A stretch of DNA of 64,000 nucleotides from DATJGF01 sp035495315 (GCA_035495315.1 DATJGF010000242.1:1-64000); one strand, 5' to 3'; positions 8,476 through 18,508 are shown, counted from the stretch's first letter. The notes: generated from the letters alone by a model not told the origin. Translations and numbers: made by a program.

Positions 8476-9354
8476 ATGAACCGTCGAAGATTCATCAAAA
8501 CCACCCTCGCCAGCACAGTCGTGGTTGGCGCCCCGTGGCTTAACGCCGCAGACCCCGAAAACAAACTTTGGCCGATCGGCTGTTTTAACCGTGCGTGGAC
8601 CAATTGGAGTTACGACGAGGCGCTCGACCGCATGGCGGCGGCGGGTTACAAACTCACTGGATTGTTGTCCGGCCATCGAGTCGAGGTCTTCACTGCATCC
8701 AGCGCCACGCCACAATACCTGGATGGCTTGAAAAAGCGGATCGCGCAGCGCGGTCTCGCCGTGAATGTCACTGCTATCCATTTCCGTCCCGAGGCGCCGC
8801 TTGCGGACAACATCACGGATCTGCGTAAGCAAATCGACAACGCCGCGCGACTGGAATTGAAGTTCATGCTGACGTTTGGCGTCGACAAACCAGATCACTT
8901 TGAAAACTTTTACCGGCTAATGGGAGATGCCGCCGCCCAAGCCGAAAAAAGCGGTGTGCAGATCGTGATGAAACCGCACGGAGGGGCTAGCGGCGCCTCT
9001 GAGGAAATTCTCCGCTGCCTTGAGAAGGTCGGGCACCCGAATTTCAGGATCTGGTATGACGCCGGAAACATCATTTATTACACCGGAAAAGATCCTGTCG
9101 CCGAACTTGGTCCAGTCGCTCAATACGTAACCGGTTTCTGTGCCAAAGACTGTGCCAGGCCTAAAGCTGAAGTGATGTCCCAATTCGGCACCGGCAAAGT
9201 GGATTTTAAGGCGGTGTTCGCAAGACTGAAATCGGCTGGCTTTAGAGGTCCAATCCTCGTCGAAGGGATCAAAGTCGGCGAAACTATCGACGAAACGACA
9301 GTCAACGCCCGTGCCAACCGGGAGTTCCTGGAGAGAGTCCTTCGCGCCCTCTAA
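8476..9354 (+). CDS. TAT-exported sugar phosphate isomerase/epimerase-like TIM barrel
   Basis: The 292-residue product opens with a twin-arginine signal, MNRRRFIKTTLASTVVVGAP, followed by an AP_endonuc_2/xylose isomerase-like barrel. Visible family features: AVNVTAIHFRP, LKFMLTFGVDKPDHFENF, metal-site candidates in VQIVMKPHGG and FRIWYDAGNIIYYTG, FCAKDCARPKAE and GPILVEGIKVGE near the C-terminus. Proteins of this kind are abundant in Verrucomicrobia and are thought to act on sugars outside the cytoplasm. Substrate unknown. No linked gene on the same strand. Confidence 0.85.
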   Translation: MNRRRFIKTTLASTVVVGAPWLNAADPENKLWPIGCFNRAWTNWSYDEALDRMAAAGYKLTGLLSGHRVEVFTASSATPQYLDGLKKRIAQRGLAVNVTAIHFRPEAPLADNITDLRKQIDNAARLELKFMLTFGVDKPDHFENFYRLMGDAAAQAEKSGVQIVMKPHGGASGASEEILRCLEKVGHPNFRIWYDAGNIIYYTGKDPVAELGPVAQYVTGFCAKDCARPKAEVMSQFGTGKVDFKAVFARLKSAGFRGPILVEGIKVGETIDETTVNARANREFLERVLRAL

Positions 9355-9729
9355 AGCAGCGTCATTAGACCCTGAGCGGCCTCAGAATCCAGTCCGCAGT
9401 GAAGCGGGACGTGCTCTTGCCGCCTCGGCTGACGTTTTCACAGTAACGAAAGGCCAATACCGCTTATTCCGCAGAGCCAGAGGACAAGAAAGCTAATGTT
9501 CTCCCAGGATTCTCCCGCGGCATTCTTCGCCGCGTCCAATTCCAACCAAAGGCCAGACCGAGCAACAGGCTCAGCCTGTTCGAACAAGACAATCCAACTC
9601 AAGTCGAGCATGGGCATCTTTTGGTGCAATTCGCCAAGAGGCAATGCCCGAGTCCCAGCTTCGACAGTCCCAATTATATCCGCTTTTGCACTCATAATGG
9701 GACCAATCTAACCCCTGCCACTGACAACC
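9355..9729. other. Convergent intergenic region with a 17-bp palindrome
   Basis: Between the converging isomerase-like and WYL genes. No credible gene. It contains the near-perfect palindrome AACAGGCT-C-AGCCTGTT at 9564-9580, flanked by GC and CG, which could form a hairpin in either transcript. Confidence 0.6.
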
Positions 9730-10737
9730 CTATGTCAGTAGACTTTTCGTGGCGTAGTGGTGCCTCTCGAGAGGCGGCTTCCGAAAATATGTCGCAACGA
9801 CTGTTTCCGCCTCTGCTGCAACGAGTTGCCTCAATTCCTCAGGGCACTTCACTTCCGCCTTGGCGCCAAACGAAAAGATCCAACCGGCCAGCCAATCCAG
9901 CGAGTAGGCCAGTAATGTTACAACCACCCCGTCTGACTGGACTTCCTCGTCGACCAGCCGGCAATGCCATTCATTTCTTACGCGGTCCATGACTTCAGGT
10001 TTGAACTTAACCTTGGCGGCCTGGAACTTGCCTTCCTGCGCCGCGGCTTCGAGGTAGCGACGCAAGGAGAAATCCGCATGGCCGCCAAAGACCTCATTTC
10101 GTAATTCGAGGGTGTGAATCCGATCGGTGCGGAAGTCCCGAACATCCTTGCGTAGGCGGCAATAGGCTATCAGATGCCAATTATCCGCATAATAAACCAA
10201 GCCGAGCGGCTCGACTTGCCGTTGGGTTAGGTCACGACGCTGGGCGGCCTGATAATCTATCGCTAGAACCCTGCGTTGGGCGAGTGCCCTTTGAATGGGG
10301 ATTAAGGCTTGGCTCGAGAGCCGCGGAGCCATGATCGGACCAGGAGAAACGACGACCGTTGAGCGTTCCAAGCGATCCAGATAATCCTGCCGGTCGCGCG
10401 GAAGCACCGAACGGATTTTCAGAAGAGCAGATTCCATTTGTTTTCGAAGCGAGGCATCAGTGAGATGCTCAACGAGCTTGCCACCGGTAAATAGTGCGCT
10501 GGCCTCCTCCGCGGTGAACATCACCGGCGGCAAGTGATATCCTTTGACCAGGCTATAACCAACGCCAGCCTCCGCTACAATCGGGATTCCCGCCTCACTG
10601 AGTGAGCCCAAATCACGGTACACCGTCCGAACACTAATCTCGAAATCTGCCGCGATGTCCTCTGCGCGCACGACTCGCCGGCTTTGAAGCCGCACGACAA
10701 TTGCCATCAGGCGGTCCACTCGGTTCATGGGCGACAA
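9730..10737 (-). CDS. HTH/WYL-domain transcriptional regulator (YafY type)
   Basis: Predicted ligand-sensing DNA-binding regulator. The 335-residue product has an N-terminal winged helix (residues ~4-60: NRVDRLMAIVVRLQS, DFEISVRTVYRDLGSLSEAG), a linker with YHLPPVMFTAEEASAL, and a WYL domain near residues 160-230 (RVLAIDYQA, EPLGLVYYADNWHLIAYC, RDFRTDRI), then the WCX C-terminal domain. The start could be 10737 or three residues later at MNRVDR. The 203-bp gap to the divergent kinase gene could hold its operator. WYL proteins often regulate stress or defence genes; no defence gene is adjacent here. Confidence 0.92.
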   Translation of the reverse strand: MSPMNRVDRLMAIVVRLQSRRVVRAEDIAADFEISVRTVYRDLGSLSEAGIPIVAEAGVGYSLVKGYHLPPVMFTAEEASALFTGGKLVEHLTDASLRKQMESALLKIRSVLPRDRQDYLDRLERSTVVVSPGPIMAPRLSSQALIPIQRALAQRRVLAIDYQAAQRRDLTQRQVEPLGLVYYADNWHLIAYCRLRKDVRDFRTDRIHTLELRNEVFGGHADFSLRRYLEAAAQEGKFQAAKVKFKPEVMDRVRNEWHCRLVDEEVQSDGVVVTLLAYSLDWLAGWIFSFGAKAEVKCPEELRQLVAAEAETVVATYFRKPPLERHHYATKSLLT

Positions 10738-10940
10738 GATAGCATAACCCTAATAATAAATGCTCCATTCTGGTGTGTGTTTTACCTGACTGACTGCTCG
10801 CGAGGTCGTCGTTGTGCCTGGGTATTCGCCCAGCTAGCCCTTCGCGCCCAACGCGCCAAGCTGCCGGAAAGGCGACGCGACAGGCTCGGACCGGTTTAGC
10901 CGAATCGACGAGATGGCATAGAAGTGGCTTTAACCTCCGC

Positions 10941-12821
10941 ATGACTTCGGCTCGCGAAAAAAAGAGCGGAAGCAACGGCGGGAATGCCATCGCAAGGGTT
11001 CCATCCGCCGAACCGTCTCAGAATTGGACACAGCGATACTCCGCAGGGCGACTCTTGACCGGAGTCAGTTTTGTTTTAGCCATTTTGAGTTTGGCGGTAG
11101 TGGTCGTCGGTTCACGGCTCTCGGAGGAGCGACTTCGGGAGGCCACTCGGGCGGTGACTCACACGCGTGAGGTTTTAGAGAAGCTGGGAGAGATTTCGAC
11201 GCACCTGAGCGAGGTAGAAAGCGGTGCTCGCAGCTTTGCTATTTCGGGCAAGCAGTCGCATCTGGATCCCTTTTACACCGCGGCCAAAGCCGTGCCTGAC
11301 GACGTCGCTGAACTGGAGGCTCTGCTCCGAGACGATCCCGCTGCCTTGAGCAGGGTAAGTGAGATTGAGCCGGTGATTAACAAGCACATCAAGGCGATGA
11401 AAGACATGGTCGACCTTGGGAACAAGAACCTCTTCCGGGGCTCTGCCCAGCGAAAACTCACCGACCAGGGGAACATGCTTATGGAAGAAATCCGGACGGC
11501 GTTCGGCGCGCTGGAGAAGACGCAACGGGCGCGACTGGCCCAGCAACAAATAGCCATGACCGCCAGGGCGGAGCGCGTGACGATGATTGGCCTGGCTGGA
11601 AGCATGCTCGCGGGAGTGCTGGTCTTGGGCTTCGGAGCGCTGGGGCTGCATGCGATAAATGGCAAGGCCAAGATCGAACAAAAACTAGAGCGTCTCCTGG
11701 GCTCGATGCCGGATGCTCTGGTAATCGTAAACGCCGAAGGCAAAATCATCAGCAGCAACGCTCAGACCGGGAAACTATTTGGCTATACCGAGCGCGAACT
11801 GCAAGGAGAGAACATGGCCCTGCTCGTCCCGGAGCGGATTCGACAAACCCAACGGCAGTACTACGCGGGCTTCTTCCTGGAGGGCGGCGATCGGGTTGCG
11901 GAAACAACCATGGAGCTTTGCGGCTTGCGCAAAGACGGGCGGGAGTTTCCCGTCGAGATCAGCACCAAGCCGTTGGTCGCTGAAAAGGGACGGCTGGTTA
12001 CCAGTGCGATTCGGGACATCAGCGAACGCAAACAGGCCGAAAAGCAGATCTCTCGGCTCAACAAAGAACTCAGAGACCGCGCGGCTGAATTGGAAGCCGC
12101 TAATAAAGAGTTGGAGGCGTTCAGTTATTCAGTGTCGCATGATCTACGTTCGCCGCTTCAGAACATCGATAGCTTCAGCCAGATCCTGATCGAAGAATAT
12201 GCGAACCGGCTCGACGCAGACGGGCGAGATTATGTTCAGCGCCTGCGCGGCAGTTGCCAACACATGGAGGAGATCATTGATGCGCTGCTGGTGTTGTCCA
12301 ATATGGCCCGTCACGAACTGGTCCCGGACCGTGTCGATCTGAGCACTCTGGCCAACGCGGTCGCTACTGAGTTGAAGCAAAAAGATCCGGACCGCCTTGT
12401 CGATTGGGTAATTGCCGAGGGGTTGACCGTGGAGGGCGACACGGGATTGTTGAGGGTCGTGCTCGAGAATTTGTTCGGCAACGCGTGGAAGTTTACGGCC
12501 AAACGCCCTCGGGCGCGTATTGAATTCGGCGCGTTGCCGCAATGCAATGGCGCGCGCACTTATTTCGTGAGAGACGACGGAGCGGGTTTCGATATGGCGC
12601 GCGCCAGCCAATTGTTTGCCCCGTTCAAGCGGCTGCACGATCAGAGTCAATTTCGCGGCACGGGCATCGGCCTGGCAACGGTCCAACGCGTGATTCGCCG
12701 GCATCGCGGTAAAATCTGGGCCGAGAGCGCGGTCGATAAGGGTGCCACTTTTTGCTTCACCTTGACGGATGAGGCGGCAACTTCGAATGGAAAAGACCAT
12801 CCTCCCACAAAGCCAATCTGA
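10941..12821 (+). CDS. Membrane sensor histidine kinase, CHASE3-PAS-HisKA-HATPase
   Basis: Sensor kinase of 626 residues from the ATG at 10941 (MTSAREKKSGSN). Order: a first membrane helix near residues 38-57 (GVSFVLAILSLAVVVVGS), a CHASE3-type periplasmic helical domain, a second membrane helix near residues 215-235, a PAS domain (GSMPDALVIVNAEGKIISSN), then HisKA with the phospho-acceptor His near residue 400 in SVSHDLRSPLQ and an HATPase domain (ENLFGNAWKF, DDGAGFDM, GTGIGLATVQRV). This resembles bacteriophytochrome-like/Cph1-type kinases. It overlaps the next gene by 35 bp, so the two are probably co-translated and signal together. Confidence 0.93.
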   Translation: MTSAREKKSGSNGGNAIARVPSAEPSQNWTQRYSAGRLLTGVSFVLAILSLAVVVVGSRLSEERLREATRAVTHTREVLEKLGEISTHLSEVESGARSFAISGKQSHLDPFYTAAKAVPDDVAELEALLRDDPAALSRVSEIEPVINKHIKAMKDMVDLGNKNLFRGSAQRKLTDQGNMLMEEIRTAFGALEKTQRARLAQQQIAMTARAERVTMIGLAGSMLAGVLVLGFGALGLHAINGKAKIEQKLERLLGSMPDALVIVNAEGKIISSNAQTGKLFGYTERELQGENMALLVPERIRQTQRQYYAGFFLEGGDRVAETTMELCGLRKDGREFPVEISTKPLVAEKGRLVTSAIRDISERKQAEKQISRLNKELRDRAAELEAANKELEAFSYSVSHDLRSPLQNIDSFSQILIEEYANRLDADGRDYVQRLRGSCQHMEEIIDALLVLSNMARHELVPDRVDLSTLANAVATELKQKDPDRLVDWVIAEGLTVEGDTGLLRVVLENLFGNAWKFTAKRPRARIEFGALPQCNGARTYFVRDDGAGFDMARASQLFAPFKRLHDQSQFRGTGIGLATVQRVIRRHRGKIWAESAVDKGATFCFTLTDEAATSNGKDHPPTKPI

Positions 12822-14427
12822 TGCAGCGGGCGTCCCTCGCACGCCTTTGCGGGTCTTAATTGCGGACGATTCGGAAAACGATGCGCTGATTGTCTTGCAC
12901 GCCCTGCGCAAGGCCGGCTATGAGCCTCTGCACGAGCGCGTCTGGACCGCACACGGAATGCAGGTCGCACTTCAAAAGCAGTCTTGGGAGATCATCATTT
13001 CGGATTACGAGATGCCCAGCTTTGGCGGGTTCGAGGCTCTGCAACTGTTGAAGGAAAGCGGGCAGGAGGTGCCCTTTATTCTGGTTTCGGCAGTCGTGAG
13101 CGAGGAAACGGCCGTCGCCGCCATGAAAGCTGGCGCGCACGACTACATCATGAAGCGCAAATTGGCCCGGCTAGGTCCGGCCATCGAGCGCGAGTTGCGC
13201 GAAGCGCAGACGCGCGCGGCTAAGAAAGCCGCCGAAGCCGCTTTGCGGCACAGCGAAGACCAACTGCGGCAGGCGCAAAAACTGGAGGCCATCGCCCGGC
13301 TCGCGGCTGGTGTGGCTCATGACTTCAACAATATCCTGACCGCCATTAGCGGCCATAGCGAACTGCTGTTGCGACAACTCGACGCCAGCGATTCCCGCCG
13401 CAAGAACGCCGAACAAATCGAAAAGTGCGCCTACCTGGCGGCGGCACTCACCAGACAATTGCTGACCTTCAGTCGCAAACAAGCTATTGAGCCCCGTCTG
13501 CTCGACCTGAATGACGTGGTCAAAAACATCGAACGCATGCTGCGCCGGCTCATTGGTGAAGATATCGAGTTAGGCACGTCGCTCGACGCGAGCGCAGGCA
13601 GCGTCAAAGCCGATCCGAGCCAACTCGAGCAGGTGATCATGAATCTCACTGTCAACGCCCGTGATGCCATGCCGAACGGCGGCAAGGTGCTTATTAGCAC
13701 GGCGAACGCGACGATCGACAAGACTCGCTTGAAAGAGTCGCTCGTTTTGAATCCGGGGAAATACGTGGTGCTGGCCATCACGGACACCGGCACGGGGATG
13801 ACTTCTGAAGTCAAAGCGCACCTTTTTGAACCCTTCTTTACCACCAAGCCTCCCGGCAAAGGCACCGGTTTGGGTCTGGCGACCTGCTTCGGAATCGTCA
13901 AACAAAGCTCCGGGCACATCGACGTCGAAAGCGAGCCAGGCAAAGGCACGACCTTTAAGCTCTATTTTCCCCTGGTTGAGGACGCTGTTGCGCCAGTCGA
14001 CCCCGAGACACTCACAAGGCCCGCGCGGGGAGGCACCGAAACGGTGCTTCTCGTCGAGGACGAAGCCTTCGTCAGAGAGTTGGGGGTTACCACATTGCGC
14101 GAACAGGGGTACACCGTGTTTGAAGCGGGCAATGGTGAAGAGGGCCTTCGCGTCGCACGAGAGCACCCAGGGAGAATTGACCTAGTTTTCACTGACGTTG
14201 TCATGCCGGTTATGGGTGGTAAAGCCATGGCTGATGCCTTGCGCGCGTTTCGCCCGGAGACCAAAGTCCTTTTTAGCTCGGGCTATTCGGAGGAGGTCAT
14301 CGGTGATCACGGTGTTCTTCAGCCGGGCATCGAATTTCTGCAAAAGCCATACCTGCCTGCCACCCTAACCAGACGGGTCCGTGAGGTCCTGGACCACGCT
14401 GCACCAGTAAACGCGCCGATCTGTTGA
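12787..14427 (+). CDS. Hybrid kinase: receiver-HisKA-HATPase-receiver
   Basis: Cytoplasmic signalling protein of about 546 residues starting MEKTILPQSQS inside the end of the upstream kinase gene; an ATG at 12769 would add six residues. The N-terminal receiver (RVLIADDSENDALIV) has phospho-Asp near residue 73 in IIISDYEMPS. A PAS-less HisKA follows with AAGVAHDFNNILTAI, then HATPase motifs NLTVNARDAMPNGG and GKGTGLGLATCFG, and a second receiver (VLLVEDEAFVREL, LVFTDVVMPVMGG). The first receiver may take phosphate from the neighbouring CHASE3 kinase, making a relay; this is inferred from position. No DNA-binding output domain is present. Confidence 0.92.
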   Translation: MEKTILPQSQSDAAGVPRTPLRVLIADDSENDALIVLHALRKAGYEPLHERVWTAHGMQVALQKQSWEIIISDYEMPSFGGFEALQLLKESGQEVPFILVSAVVSEETAVAAMKAGAHDYIMKRKLARLGPAIERELREAQTRAAKKAAEAALRHSEDQLRQAQKLEAIARLAAGVAHDFNNILTAISGHSELLLRQLDASDSRRKNAEQIEKCAYLAAALTRQLLTFSRKQAIEPRLLDLNDVVKNIERMLRRLIGEDIELGTSLDASAGSVKADPSQLEQVIMNLTVNARDAMPNGGKVLISTANATIDKTRLKESLVLNPGKYVVLAITDTGTGMTSEVKAHLFEPFFTTKPPGKGTGLGLATCFGIVKQSSGHIDVESEPGKGTTFKLYFPLVEDAVAPVDPETLTRPARGGTETVLLVEDEAFVRELGVTTLREQGYTVFEAGNGEEGLRVAREHPGRIDLVFTDVVMPVMGGKAMADALRAFRPETKVLFSSGYSEEVIGDHGVLQPGIEFLQKPYLPATLTRRVREVLDHAAPVNAPIC

Positions 14428-14496
14428 TTAAGCGGCAGCCCCGTCTCTCCCTGATTAACTTGAGGCTTCCAGCGCGGCGAACGATGGTGATTCCTT

Positions 14497-14889
14497 ATGC
14501 GTTATTTGGTTAAAGCACGTTTGAAGCCGAACCAGGGAGAAGCCCTGCTCGACGCCATTGAGAAGGGAACTCTTGGGCAAGGCTCGGTCGCCGGGGACGA
14601 ATACCTCCACAATATGAGCCAGGCCCGGCTGGCAAAAGACCGGACCGCCCACTGGGTTGAAGTTTGCTTCTGCCGAACCCCGCTCCGAGAAGAGCGGCCC
14701 TACTGGGAGGAGTTTTTCGAGCTGATTAGCATTAAGGACGCCCATGCGCGCCGCAACTGCCGCGACCTCAATGGTGAAGAACCGTGGGGGTGCTGCAATT
14801 GCGATTGCACGCGGCGCCTGGAGCAGAAACTGCAAGGAACCGGCACTTCCTTTCTCGAGACCTTACGGACTGAGCGGCAAGCGCCCTGA
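14497..14889 (+). CDS. Conserved hypothetical protein with Cys-rich C-terminal motif
   Basis: The 130-residue product (MRYLVKARLKPNQGEALLDA) looks like a compact alpha/beta protein. It has WVEVCFCRTPLREERPYWEE in the centre and SIKDAHARRNC and WGCCNCDCTRRLEQKL towards the C-terminus. The seven clustered cysteines plus His/Asp suggest metal or Fe-S binding, which is speculative. Proteins with this pattern occur in many environmental bacteria without a known role. Its position just before a ferredoxin gene (94 bp) on the same strand is compatible with a redox link. Confidence 0.8.
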   Translation: MRYLVKARLKPNQGEALLDAIEKGTLGQGSVAGDEYLHNMSQARLAKDRTAHWVEVCFCRTPLREERPYWEEFFELISIKDAHARRNCRDLNGEEPWGCCNCDCTRRLEQKLQGTGTSFLETLRTERQAP

Positions 14890-14983
14890 GCGCCAACGCT
14901 CCTCACATAATGCACTATTATAGGGAGGATAAGAAAAATGGGATTGCAAATCGACGGTGAAGCGTCAAAGTTTGGTCCCACTT

Positions 14984-15304
14984 ATGGCCCACGTCGTTAC
15001 TGATAAATGCCGAAACTGCAAGTTCACCGATTGCGCCGAGGTCTGCCCGGTAGCGTGCTTTTACGAACTCGACAACCAGCTGGTGATCCATCCCGATGAC
15101 TGCATCGACTGCACCGCTTGCGTCGCCGAGTGTCCGGTGCAGGCAATTTACGCCGAAGCCGATATTCCCGATACCTACCAGGCAAGCACAGAATTTAATG
15201 CCACTGAATCGCGCCGGCTGAAGGACTCCGGGCAAGAGGCGATCGTAAAGAAAAAGGATCCCTTACCCACGGCTGCCGCCAGAAAGGCGGAGCTGGGTTA
15301 CTAG
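14984..15304 (+). CDS. fdxA: 7Fe ferredoxin (FdxA type)
   Basis: Small electron carrier, 106 residues from MAHVVTDKCRNCKFTDCAEV at 14984; an in-frame ATG at 14957 only adds a non-conserved nonapeptide. The first cluster region, CRNCKFTDCAEVCPV, has the spacing of a [3Fe-4S] site, and the second, CIDCTACVAECPV, gives a [4Fe-4S] site, with YELDNQLVIHPDDC between, as in Azotobacter-type FdI. The C-terminal tail is short. No dedicated partner enzyme is adjacent. Confidence 0.93.
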   Translation: MAHVVTDKCRNCKFTDCAEVCPVACFYELDNQLVIHPDDCIDCTACVAECPVQAIYAEADIPDTYQASTEFNATESRRLKDSGQEAIVKKKDPLPTAAARKAELGY

Positions 15305-15424
15305 AACGCTGGCGGAATACCCACCGGGTTCATATAGGACCCAAATAGCGCGTGTCGGTCCAATACCGCGCCGATGTGTACCCCGTTGATAAGTCGCTGT
15401 TGCCTGCATGAGACCCATTGGCGG

Positions 15425-18400
15425 ATGAACGGTGACGTGAAGCAGTTTAAGAACATTGTGGCAAATCTGCTTACCACGATGTTGACGGTTAGCTGCCTGG
15501 CGGCCGACGTGTCCCCTGCCCCATCCGGCCAAACTTTCCCTGATGACGCTCGCACGAGCAAATCAGCCGACGTAGAGCGCCAGGATCACCCAATGACACC
15601 TGCCGAGTCGTTATCGAGATTCAAGATCGCGAACGATTTGGCGATCGATCAGGTCCTGGCGGAGCCACTGGTTCGGCAGCCGGTCTTTATGAATTTCGAT
15701 GAGCGTGGCCGGCTCTGGGTCGTGGAATATCTTCAATATCCGTTCCCGGCCGGACTCAAAATGTTAAGCCATGACAGTTTTTGGCGAGCCGTTTATGACA
15801 AGGTCCCGCCACCGCCACCGCACCACTTCGTCGGCGCGGATAAGATCAGCATTTACGAAGACACCAAAGGCAATGGCATCTTTGATAAACATAAAACCTT
15901 CGTCGAAGGCTTGAACATCGTTACGGCCGTTACCAAAGGTCGCGGCGGGGTTTGGGTTTTGAATCCGCCGTACTTACTGTTTTATCTGGACAAGAACAAT
16001 GACGATATCCCTGACGGTGATCCGGAAGTCATCCTTTCCGGCTTTGGACTAGAGGATACACACTCGGTCGTGAACAGTTTGCGCTGGGGCCCGGATGGCT
16101 GGCTCTATGCCTGCCAGGGAAGCACAGTGACGGCCAGCGTCCTCCGCCCAGGCCTTGATAAGGAGCCGATCGTGCGGACCATGGGACAACAAATCTGGCG
16201 GTACCATCCCGAGACGAAGCGTTTTGAAGTTTTTTCGGAAGGCGGCGGCAATGCGTTCGGGTGTGAGATCGATGAAAAAGGGCGCGTGTTTTCCGGGCAC
16301 AATGGCGGAAATACCCGTGGATTTCATTACATGCAAGGGGCCTATTTGCAGAAAGGTTTCGATAAACATGGCCCGCTGTCCAATCCCTACGCGTTCGGTT
16401 ATTTCCCCCCGATGCCGCACCCGGCGGTCGATCGGTTCACGCACAATTTCATAATTTATGACGGCGGCGCGCTGCCACCGCACTACAACGGAAAACTGTT
16501 TGGGATTGAGCCGCTGCAAGGGCGTGTCGTTGAAAGTCAGATTGAGCCGGACGGTTCGTCATTTCGCACCTGGGATTTAGGATACCCGGTAACAACCGCT
16601 GACCGCTGGTTTCGCCCGGTCGATATCAAGCTTGGGCCCGATGGGGCGATCTATATTGCGGATTGGTACGATGGGCAGGTCAATCACTATCACAATCATG
16701 AGGGCCAAATCGACAGGAGCAACGGGCGTATTTACCGGCTGCGGTCGAAAGACGCTCGGAATCCAGGGCGATTCGACCTGGGGAAGGCGTCGACTCAGGA
16801 TTTGATCGGATGCCTTGGACATACAAATAAATGGTTCCGCCAGGAGGCGCTACAATTGATCGCGGATCGAGGCGACCGCTCAGTAATTGCAATGCTGACG
16901 CAGATGGTGAAGACGAACACCGGGCAGCTTTCGTTGGAATGCTTTTGGGCATTAAATCTCAGCGGCGGGTTCACCGAGGCGATCGCCCACGAGACACTCC
17001 ATCACACCGATCCTTTTGTCCGGCTCTGGACCGTGCGTTTGTTGGGCGATCAGAACCGAGTCTCCGTACCGATGTCACATGAACTAGCCGCCCTCGCTGC
17101 GTCGGAACAAAACATCGAGGTCCGGGCTCAGTTGGCCTGCAGTGCTAAGCGTTTGCCGGCAAAGGAAGCACTGCTCATTGTTAAAGCGATGCTGGCCCGT
17201 AACGAGGACGCGAGCGAGAAAAGAATGCCACTTTTGCTGTGGTGGGCGCTGGAATCAAAGTGCGATCAGGATCGCGGGGCGGTGCTGGAGCTTTTTGGTG
17301 ACGCTTCGATTTGGCGACTCCCGTTGGTTGAACAGCATATTTTGGAACGATTGATGCACCGTTTCGCACTCGCCGGCACGCGTGCGGATTTAATGACGTG
17401 CGCCAGGCTTTTTCAACTAGCGCCCGGACAGCCAGCGCGATCGATGTTGCTTGCCGGATTTGAACTGGGATCCAAGGGGCGTTCGCTGACGGATTTGCCG
17501 GCGGAACTGATGGAAGCCTTGGACAGAGCGAGCGGCAACCACTCCGTTACCGTCGGTGTGCGCCGAGGCAACCGCAACGAAGTTCAGAAAGCCCTTGCGG
17601 TTTTGAAAAACACGGAGGCACCGATCCACCAACGTTTGGAATATGTGGAAGCTCTTGGCGAAGTAAAACAACCGGAAGCCTTTGCGGTGATGCTTCAAAT
17701 CATCGCTGATGACCGTGAAAAAGCGCTCCATCGGGCTGCCTTGGCAGGTTTGCAGCGGTTTGAGGAACCCGAGATCGGAAAATGTGTAGTGAGGCAATTC
17801 CACGCTTTCGACGACGAGACACAGACCGCGGCGTTGAGTCTGCTCTCGAGTCGCGCTATTTGGGCCGTCGAACTTCTGCGCGCGATCGATTCAGGAGCAA
17901 TTACGGTGGATTCTGTTTCCCAGGATGCGCTGCAAAAGATCAAAACCTACAAAGATCCACGGATTACGGATCTCGTTCGCAAGCTCTGGAAATCTGGTCC
18001 GAAGGTGACGACTGCTGAAATGAAGGATCAGATTGCAAGCTACGCCGCACTCATCCGGAACGGGGAGGGAAACCCTTACGAAGGACGCAAGCTCTTCGGG
18101 ATGAGTTGCGGCCTCTGTCATACCCTTTTTGGCCAGGGAGGCCATATCGGGCCTGACCTGACACCCTATAAACGGGACGACCTCGATACCATCCTCCTCA
18201 ATATCGTTAATCCTAATGCCGAGATCCGCGAGGGTTACGAGACGTATCTCGTCACCACCAAGGATGGGCGCACGCTCTCGGGGTTGCTTGCGGACAAAGA
18301 TACACATGTAGTGGTCTTGCGCGGCCTCGATGGCATCAACCAAACCTTGCCGCTTGAGCAAATTGAGGAAATGAAGTCGGCCGGGCTGTCGCTGATGCCC

Positions 18401-18508
18401 GAAGGGCTCTTGAACGGGTTGAGAGAACAACAAGTGCGTGACCTGTTCGCTTACCTGCGCAGCGCGCAACCATTGGTCGGCGAACCACCTAAACAGGCCG
18501 CAAGATAA
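15425..18508 (+). CDS. Exported PVC-type propeller/HEAT/cytochrome c fusion protein
   Basis: Predicted periplasmic or membrane-associated redox protein of 1027 residues. Signal peptide at the start (MNGDVKQFKNIVANLLTTML). Residues ~55-450 form an NHL/sorbosone dehydrogenase-like propeller (FMNFDERGRLWVVEYLQYP, LRWGPDGWLYACQGST, DIKLGPDGAIYIADWYD). Helical HEAT-like repeats fill the centre (~450-860). A C-terminal cytochrome domain carries the haem motif CGLCH at residues 895-899, then GGHIGPDLT and the PVC-specific segment NPNAEIREGYETYLVTTKDG. The architecture is characteristic of Planctomycetes and Verrucomicrobia; the substrate is unknown, with sugars or polyols often assumed. Confidence 0.92.
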   Translation: MNGDVKQFKNIVANLLTTMLTVSCLAADVSPAPSGQTFPDDARTSKSADVERQDHPMTPAESLSRFKIANDLAIDQVLAEPLVRQPVFMNFDERGRLWVVEYLQYPFPAGLKMLSHDSFWRAVYDKVPPPPPHHFVGADKISIYEDTKGNGIFDKHKTFVEGLNIVTAVTKGRGGVWVLNPPYLLFYLDKNNDDIPDGDPEVILSGFGLEDTHSVVNSLRWGPDGWLYACQGSTVTASVLRPGLDKEPIVRTMGQQIWRYHPETKRFEVFSEGGGNAFGCEIDEKGRVFSGHNGGNTRGFHYMQGAYLQKGFDKHGPLSNPYAFGYFPPMPHPAVDRFTHNFIIYDGGALPPHYNGKLFGIEPLQGRVVESQIEPDGSSFRTWDLGYPVTTADRWFRPVDIKLGPDGAIYIADWYDGQVNHYHNHEGQIDRSNGRIYRLRSKDARNPGRFDLGKASTQDLIGCLGHTNKWFRQEALQLIADRGDRSVIAMLTQMVKTNTGQLSLECFWALNLSGGFTEAIAHETLHHTDPFVRLWTVRLLGDQNRVSVPMSHELAALAASEQNIEVRAQLACSAKRLPAKEALLIVKAMLARNEDASEKRMPLLLWWALESKCDQDRGAVLELFGDASIWRLPLVEQHILERLMHRFALAGTRADLMTCARLFQLAPGQPARSMLLAGFELGSKGRSLTDLPAELMEALDRASGNHSVTVGVRRGNRNEVQKALAVLKNTEAPIHQRLEYVEALGEVKQPEAFAVMLQIIADDREKALHRAALAGLQRFEEPEIGKCVVRQFHAFDDETQTAALSLLSSRAIWAVELLRAIDSGAITVDSVSQDALQKIKTYKDPRITDLVRKLWKSGPKVTTAEMKDQIASYAALIRNGEGNPYEGRKLFGMSCGLCHTLFGQGGHIGPDLTPYKRDDLDTILLNIVNPNAEIREGYETYLVTTKDGRTLSGLLADKDTHVVVLRGLDGINQTLPLEQIEEMKSAGLSLMPEGLLNGLREQQVRDLFAYLRSAQPLVGEPPKQAAR

